Origin: Microbacterium sp. No. 7
Lineage (GTDB): Bacteria; Actinomycetota; Actinomycetes; Actinomycetales; Microbacteriaceae
DNA length: 64,000 nucleotides
NCBI RefSeq assembly: GCF_001314225.1
Contig: NZ_CP012697.1
Coordinates: forward strand, 2,480,001-2,544,000
Direction: 5' to 3'
In this document: positions 59,733 to 64,000 of the stretch, one piece after another
Layout: each line of letters begins with the position of its first letter
How positions within the stretch are numbered: position 1 is the first letter of the stretch
Program-made: the position numbers and the translations under genes
The notes under the pieces: model-generated
The model's input: only the letters and a program-made list of their open reading frames with translations
Told to the model about the DNA's origin: nothing
Database searches by the model: none

Positions 59733-61387
59733 GATCCGGCGATTCCTTCTCTCTCATCGGTGACCGGCGGTTCTGGTTCGGAACGTCGGTTAAGGAGTTC
59801 GTCGTAGTGCGCGACGGATGGCAGTGGCCGCCGGTCGGCTGGGAGTCCGGCGATCACCGCGGCCGGATCCATGAGGCGACGCTGGGTCAGGCTGACAACT
59901 CGCTGCACGTCACGTCGTGGTTGTTCAACGCGATGACGGTCTGACTCGGGCCCGGCGGCGTGCAGTCGGGCTTCGACCGCGACGACGTCGGCGGACACCG
60001 CCCCGACCGTGAGGGCGGCACGGATCCCCGCGATCACGTCGACGGTTCGCATGGTCCTGTGGAGCAGGAGCACATCGATCAGAGCCCTTGTGCCGGCGCT
60101 GTCGCCATCGACCTTCCGCGCTTGCTGCCAGAACGCGTCATGCGCTGTCGTGAACACGCCGGCTTCGCGTGCACGGGCCAGCGCGGTGGACCCGGGCAAC
60201 GCGCCGGGCTTGCGCCTGAGGACCTCGAGGTAGTGGTCAAGGTTGATCGACTCCCCGCCGCGGGCCACGACCCGCTCGTGCCGAGCGACCTCGGCGTGGC
60301 CGTCGAACACCACGAGTTCAGACGCCCGCAACGAGACCCGCACCTTCCGCCCGATCAGACGGGCGGGCACGGAGTACCTCGCCATCCGCACGGTGATCAG
60401 GCTCGAGCGGTCTACCCGCGGGTAGAGCACCAGGCCAGGATCGAACCGCTCGCCTGGCAATGGCGTAAGGCGGGCTTGTTCGTCGATGAAGTCTTGCCCG
60501 ACAGTGCGGATCCGGGTGTTGATGCGTCGCTCGTTGTCGCGGGCGTCCCACCGGCGGATCTGCTCGTTCAACTCGGCGAGCGAGTCGATGACCGGCATCG
60601 GCGACAGCCAGGTGCGGCGAAACCGACCAACTTCGCCTTCGACGCCACCCTTCTCGTGGGCGCCGTCGATTCCGGGCTGGCAATAGAACGAGTCGAACCC
60701 GTAGTGCGAGCGGAACAGTACCCATCGGTCGTTCTCTACTCGGCTACGGCCCTTCCCATACAGCACCGTCTGTACCGCGGCAGTGAGATTGTCGTACCGG
60801 ATGTGCCGGGTCGGGATCCCACCTATCTCGTCGAACGCGTCGATATGTCCTTCCAGGAACGCTTCCTGCGATTGCGTCGAGTACACCCGGTGCACCGCCT
60901 TCCCCGAGTGCGAGAGCCGGAACGTGAACATGTGGCACTTCGTTTTCACCCCGCCAAGGATCACCCAGACCTCGCCGAAATCGACTTCGGCTTCCTCACC
61001 AGGTGCGTGTTCCTGTGGGACGAACACCTCGACGCGGCGCCCGGCTGCGGCATCGATCTGGGCACGACGTACGCGCACGTAGTCGCGGACCGTCGAGTAC
61101 GACAGTCCCGCCGCTTCGTGCTCGTCGACCAGCCGCGCGAGAACCCTTGTCGCCGTGTGCCGCTGCTTACGAGGCGCGTCCAGATCCTGAGTGAGCATCG
61201 CGTCGATCACCGCCTTGTACGGCCCCAGCCGTGGAGACATCCGTGACGGTATCTTCCGCGGCGGCGGAATTGGCGACGCCAAGGCCTGCCGCACCGTGCG
61301 ACGGTGGACCCCGAACCTGTCTGCCAACGCGCGCACCGATAGCCCGTCGACGCGCGAGGCGCGGCGGATATCCGCGAACAATTCCAC
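59729..61387 (-). CDS. istA: IS21-family IstA transposase
   Basis: A 552-residue DDE transposase. The N-terminal HTH (LSVRALADRFGVHRRTVRQAL) precedes the rve core with D in EEAEVDFGEVWVIL, D in HIRYDNLTAAVQ and E in KGGVEGEVGRFRR, then the Mu-type beta-barrel (VRMARYSVPARLIGRKV). It cuts and joins the element ends, with IstB. I use the GTG at 61387 with a GGGGT site, the usual VELFADIRR start; a longer frame begins at 61456 inside the terminal repeat region. It appears intact. Confidence 0.93.
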   Translation of the reverse strand: MELFADIRRASRVDGLSVRALADRFGVHRRTVRQALASPIPPPRKIPSRMSPRLGPYKAVIDAMLTQDLDAPRKQRHTATRVLARLVDEHEAAGLSYSTVRDYVRVRRAQIDAAAGRRVEVFVPQEHAPGEEAEVDFGEVWVILGGVKTKCHMFTFRLSHSGKAVHRVYSTQSQEAFLEGHIDAFDEIGGIPTRHIRYDNLTAAVQTVLYGKGRSRVENDRWVLFRSHYGFDSFYCQPGIDGAHEKGGVEGEVGRFRRTWLSPMPVIDSLAELNEQIRRWDARDNERRINTRIRTVGQDFIDEQARLTPLPGERFDPGLVLYPRVDRSSLITVRMARYSVPARLIGRKVRVSLRASELVVFDGHAEVARHERVVARGGESINLDHYLEVLRRKPGALPGSTALARAREAGVFTTAHDAFWQQARKVDGDSAGTRALIDVLLLHRTMRTVDVIAGIRAALTVGAVSADVVAVEARLHAAGPESDRHRVEQPRRDVQRVVSLTQRRLMDPAAVIAGLPADRRPLPSVAHYDELLNRRSEPEPPVTDEREGIAGS

Positions 61388-61561
61388 TTTCGACCCCTGC
61401 CGGGCCCGCTCATCCTGAAGCAACACGAAACACACGCTCAGGTGGGGCCAGATCAAACCGTCAGAACCGCCCCGGCAAGTCAGAAAGTGGGGCCACTCCT
61501 AGCCGTCACTCCGGGGCCAAAACAGACTGACAGAGCCAGACGTCCAAGGGAGGACCATACC

Positions 61562-62984
61562 GGCTCTTCGGAATTAGGGGTGTAGTTGGGGTCTGAATCC
61601 TCCGGCTTCGAGCAGGCTTCTTGCGATGTAGTTCGTGAGGTTCCGGAAGCCGAGCGCGGAGCCGCGGAGGTGTTCAAGTCGTCCGTTGATCGCCTCCGTT
61701 GGGCCGTTCGAGGTGCCGGGCCGATCGAAGAACGCGAGCACGTCGGCGGCGCGCTGCTTGAGGGTGCGGCCGAGCTTGCGGATCTCGACGAGCGCGGCAG
61801 GAACCCCGGTGCTGACCGCGTCGATCAGGGTCTGCATCATCTGCTTGCCATTCTTCTTGTCGGGTTCGCGATACGCGGCGATCATGCGCTGGTAGATGCC
61901 CCAGGTCGCTTCGACCTCGACGTGCTCCTCGGTCGCGAACAGCGCCTCCAGCCGAGCGCGTTGCCGGTCGGTGAGTAGCTTGTCGCCGGTGTGCAGGGTG
62001 CGGCGCGCCTGATAGAGCGGGTCGCCCTTCATCCCGCGGTGTCCGTGTAGATCCTGCTGAACGCGGCGGCGACACACATCGAGCGCATCGCCGGCGAGAC
62101 GGACCACATGGAACGGATCCATCACCGGGACCGCGTCGGGCAGCTCTTCGGCGGCGGCCGTCTTGAAGCCGCTGAACCCGTCCATCGCGACCACCTCGAT
62201 CCGCTTGGACCACTCCTTGGGCCGTGCCGCGAGCCACTGCTTGAACACGGCCTTCGAACGGCCCTCGACCATGTCCAGCAGCTGGGCCGGGCCTGTCTTC
62301 TCGCGGGCGGGCGTGAGGTCGATGATCACGGTCACGTACTTGTCGCCGTACCGGGTGTGACGCCAGACATGCTCATCGACGCCCAGGGTCGTGACCCCGT
62401 CGAACCGGCCGGGAGCGTCGATCAGACGACGCCGACCCTCGGCGAGAATCGCACTGTTCGCGGTATGCCAGGACACCCCCAGACCGGCCGCGGCGCGGGT
62501 CACCGTGAGATGGTCGACCACGATCGCCGTCAGCGCCCACCCGAGCCCGCCACGCGAGATCTTCGCCCGCGGCGCGGCGGCCTTCGTGGTGTCCTGCCGC
62601 CACGTCTTCCCGCAGTGCGCGCACCGGTAGCGGCGCACCCGGACCAGCAGTGTCGTGGGCCGGTGCCCGAACGGCTCATGCGCGAGCCGACGCACCACGG
62701 TGTCTCTCGGGACGCCTTCCGCGCCGCACTTCCGGCACCAGGGATCGTTCTCGACGACGCGGCACTCGATCACCGCCCGATCCGCCTCGAGATGTTGACC
62801 TACAGCCTCGAGGCCGAGCTCGTCGAGACGGCAGAACGTGGTCAGGCAGGGCGCGGCGAAGGTAGTTTGGAGCACGTCGAGGTCTTTCGGATGGGCAGTG
62901 TAGGAACTTCCATCCTGGAAGACCTCGACGCCTATCCGGCAATCGACCCGCGAACCTCGACTACACCCTCAACTGCGAAGAGCC
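61562..62984 (-). mobile_element. ISL3-family insertion sequence, copy 2
   Basis: A 1,423-bp element with the same ends and orientation as copy 1 at 47894-49316. Left flank ACCATACC and right flank ACCATAGC match at 7 of 8 positions, consistent with a mutated 8-bp target duplication. It lies 23 bp from the IS21-mer transposon and abuts the inverted IS3 remnant. Confidence 0.92.
61574..62875 (-). CDS. ISL3-family transposase, copy 2
   Basis: A 433-residue transposase identical in translation to the one at 47906-49207, with the same zinc-finger Cys pairs, DDE core and terminal ISL3 motifs. Identity of the two copies indicates a recent duplication and active transposition in this lineage. Confidence 0.94.
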   Translation of the reverse strand: MLQTTFAAPCLTTFCRLDELGLEAVGQHLEADRAVIECRVVENDPWCRKCGAEGVPRDTVVRRLAHEPFGHRPTTLLVRVRRYRCAHCGKTWRQDTTKAAAPRAKISRGGLGWALTAIVVDHLTVTRAAAGLGVSWHTANSAILAEGRRRLIDAPGRFDGVTTLGVDEHVWRHTRYGDKYVTVIIDLTPAREKTGPAQLLDMVEGRSKAVFKQWLAARPKEWSKRIEVVAMDGFSGFKTAAAEELPDAVPVMDPFHVVRLAGDALDVCRRRVQQDLHGHRGMKGDPLYQARRTLHTGDKLLTDRQRARLEALFATEEHVEVEATWGIYQRMIAAYREPDKKNGKQMMQTLIDAVSTGVPAALVEIRKLGRTLKQRAADVLAFFDRPGTSNGPTEAINGRLEHLRGSALGFRNLTNYIARSLLEAGGFRPQLHP

Positions 62985-62989
62985 ACCAT

Positions 62990-63122
62990 AGCTTACGGAC
63001 GACCTGCTCCGGGGTGTGACGCTTCCTGCTGTTCGTCATGATCTGACCAGTCTCCCTGCCCGCGACCGCGGACAACAGGACGACTCTCATAACGACTGGA
63101 CCTACGAAACGGGGTCAGCCCA
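62990..63122 (-). mobile_element. Inverted remnant of the IS3-family left end
   Basis: The 133 bp are the inverted equivalent of 47531-47663: terminal repeat (ending CAGCCCA at 63122), leader, and the first codons of orfA (MTNSRKRHTPEQVVRKL). It is cut at GTAAGCT and joined to ISL3 copy 2. It has the same outward-facing end as the copy at 47531, so the methyltransferase pieces are both flanked by this IS end. Confidence 0.88.
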
Positions 63123-63472
63123 CACCAGATCATCGACTTCGCGCTCCACGGACCGGCTGGCTCACCGACCAGGAGAGCCGAATCGGAGACCCTGTGGTCC
63201 CTGATAGACGGACTCTTCAACGCTGGGGACGCTACGCCGACGCCATCACCCGCTGGGAACACATCACCGGACGCCCCGCGCCAGCGCCAGCCCTCCTGAA
63301 CGACGCCGACGGCCCCCGCCCAGCACCAGCATTCGTCGAATGGCTCATGGGCTTACCGAACGGATGGGTTACGGACAGCGATGACCTGACGCAGAACCAG
63401 CAGATCACCGCGCTGGGCAACGGAGTGCTACCTCTCCGGGCCGTGTCCGCACTGTCGCTGCTCGCCGCGTGA
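63123..63472 (+). pseudogene. C5-cytosine DNA methyltransferase, C-terminal fragment
   Basis: The frame ending at 63472 reads RWGRYADAITRWEHITGR, then AFVEWLMGLPNGWVTD and QQITALGNGVLPLRAVSAL, the motif IX-X region of C5-cytosine methyltransferases. It matches the missing C-terminus of the fragment at 47232. The first residues after the IS end (TPDHRLRAPRTGWLTD) belong to the same frame. A GTG at 63194 could start a 92-residue product, with no catalytic motif. Confidence 0.85.
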
Positions 63473-63479
63473 ACGTGGG

Positions 63480-64000
63480 TTACTGCAGAGCCGCGTCCTC
63501 CGGTGCGCCCGGTGCTGTTCCCAGAGCGGCGAGTAGGCGGGTCCGGATTCGCTGCTTGCGCTGCTCGAAGAACGACGTGAAGTCGGCCAGGTCGAGAGGA
63601 AGGCCGTCGAGGTCGTTCTCGGCGAGGTAGGTGGCTCGCTTGTCCTCGCTCGGGAAGGCAGTCTCAATCCACTCCGCGGGCAGGCTGTCCTGCTTCTCGA
63701 TGTTGGCGGTGCCAGCGAGCAACTGGAGGTTCGGCAGGAGATTCACGGCCGCCAGGTAGTCGTCGATGCTGTCGAGCGGGACTCCGGCGTCGAGGAGCTT
63801 CTTCTTGGTGAACCGGGACTTGGGGAAGATGTGGTCTTCGTGGAACTTCTTGCTCAGGTCCAGCCCCGGATACAGAACCGAGAGGACGGAGAACGTCCGC
63901 TGGCCGGCGTACTTGAGGTTGAGCAGTTCGTCGATCTCGGCGTTGTCGAACGTGAGGCTCTTGCCGACGGCCGCCATTGCCTCCTCGACCGCAGCGACCG
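63480..64000 (-). CDS. DUF262/DUF1524 (GmrSD-like) HNH protein, C-terminal part
   Basis: Minus-strand frame, open through the right end of the window, so the N-terminus is outside. The visible about 173 residues contain LNLKYAGQRTFSVLSVLYPG, an HNH-type block KKFHEDHIFPKSRFTKKKLL, then NLLPNLQLLAGTANIEKQD (Asn), the pattern of the DUF1524 nuclease end of GmrSD/DUF262 type IV restriction-like proteins. It sits next to the broken methyltransferase, again pointing to a defence region. A DUF262 domain would be expected upstream. Confidence 0.8.
   Translation of the reverse strand, partial: VAAVEEAMAAVGKSLTFDNAEIDELLNLKYAGQRTFSVLSVLYPGLDLSKKFHEDHIFPKSRFTKKKLLDAGVPLDSIDDYLAAVNLLPNLQLLAGTANIEKQDSLPAEWIETAFPSEDKRATYLAENDLDGLPLDLADFTSFFEQRKQRIRTRLLAALGTAPGAPEDAALQ

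Larger units (their letters stand above)
56965..61538. mobile_element. IS21-family transposon carrying merA and merR
   Basis: A 4,574-bp element. The two ends share about 50 bp of imperfect inverted repeat: TGACTTTGTCAACCTGATTT and TGGCTCTGTCAGTCTGTTTT, each followed by a GGCCCCGG-GTGACGG block and a GTGGCCCC. It is flanked by a perfect 6-bp duplication GACGTC (56959-56964, 61539-61544). Contents in order: merA (-), mer operator, merR (+), istB (-), istA (-). Typical IS21 elements have only istA/istB, so the mer genes are passengers inside the repeats. Confidence 0.92.

Noticed and set aside
47894..62984. Composite ISL3 transposon that moved as one unit
   Set aside because: The outer flanks of the two copies do not match each other, whereas each copy has its own flanking duplication (perfect or 7 of 8).

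Overview
The window is high-GC actinobacterial chromosome, most likely Microbacterium or a close relative in the Microbacteriaceae. The gene order rpsT-holA-comEC-comEA-leuS, the DUF7882-type paralogues, the Rho-N and WYL proteins and frequent GTG starts all fit that family. No rRNA, tRNA or CRISPR array was found.

Positions 1-33,100 are mostly core or stable chromosome: a truncated flotillin-like gene, an alpha/beta hydrolase, rpsT with a strong terminator, holA, comEC, comEA, leuS, pabB, a DedA protein, an APP1-type phosphatase, an SRAP (YedK) protein, a DNA glycosylase-like protein, a PTS glucose/GlcNAc permease, a histidine kinase, an M15 peptidase, a type III CoA transferase divergent from an HTH-citrate synthase fusion, stress or small-domain proteins, and several regulator/enzyme pairs (WYL/epoxide hydrolase, HxlR/RibD-like and VOC operon). 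comEA and comEC, usually neighbours, are separated by about 4 kb carrying a decayed secreted-peptide/lipoprotein/ABC exporter operon. Each com gene nevertheless keeps an almost identical 46-bp element exactly 45 nt before its start codon, the best candidate here for an undescribed regulatory system. Modular palindromic repeats of 21-bp units occupy two intergenic regions.

Positions 33,100-47,530 are an accessory island. It has HTH fragments, a MORN-repeat protein, an ArsR-SRPBCC/VOC operon, IS481 and mobilisation-gene remnants, a DprA-like protein, an AlbA_2 (Schlafen-type) protein, a two-gene AAA ATPase/subtilase pair resembling the IetAS anti-phage system, and a MobF relaxase-helicase. These suggest an integrated conjugative or mobilisable element with defence cargo.

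Positions 47,531-63,122 are a nested insertion that replaces the middle of a C5-cytosine methyltransferase gene. An IS3-family element is split by an ISL3-family copy (8-bp duplication) exactly at its GGGAAAC frameshift signal. Then come chromosomal-type cargo (uracil-DNA glycosylase family protein, cupins, acetoin reductase, multicopper oxidase, two broken MFS genes), an IS21-family transposon carrying merA and merR (6-bp duplication GACGTC), a second equal-length ISL3 copy and an inverted remnant of the IS3 end. After 63,122 the methyltransferase C-terminus resumes, followed by the C-terminal part of a DUF262/DUF1524 (GmrSD-like) nuclease that runs off the window.
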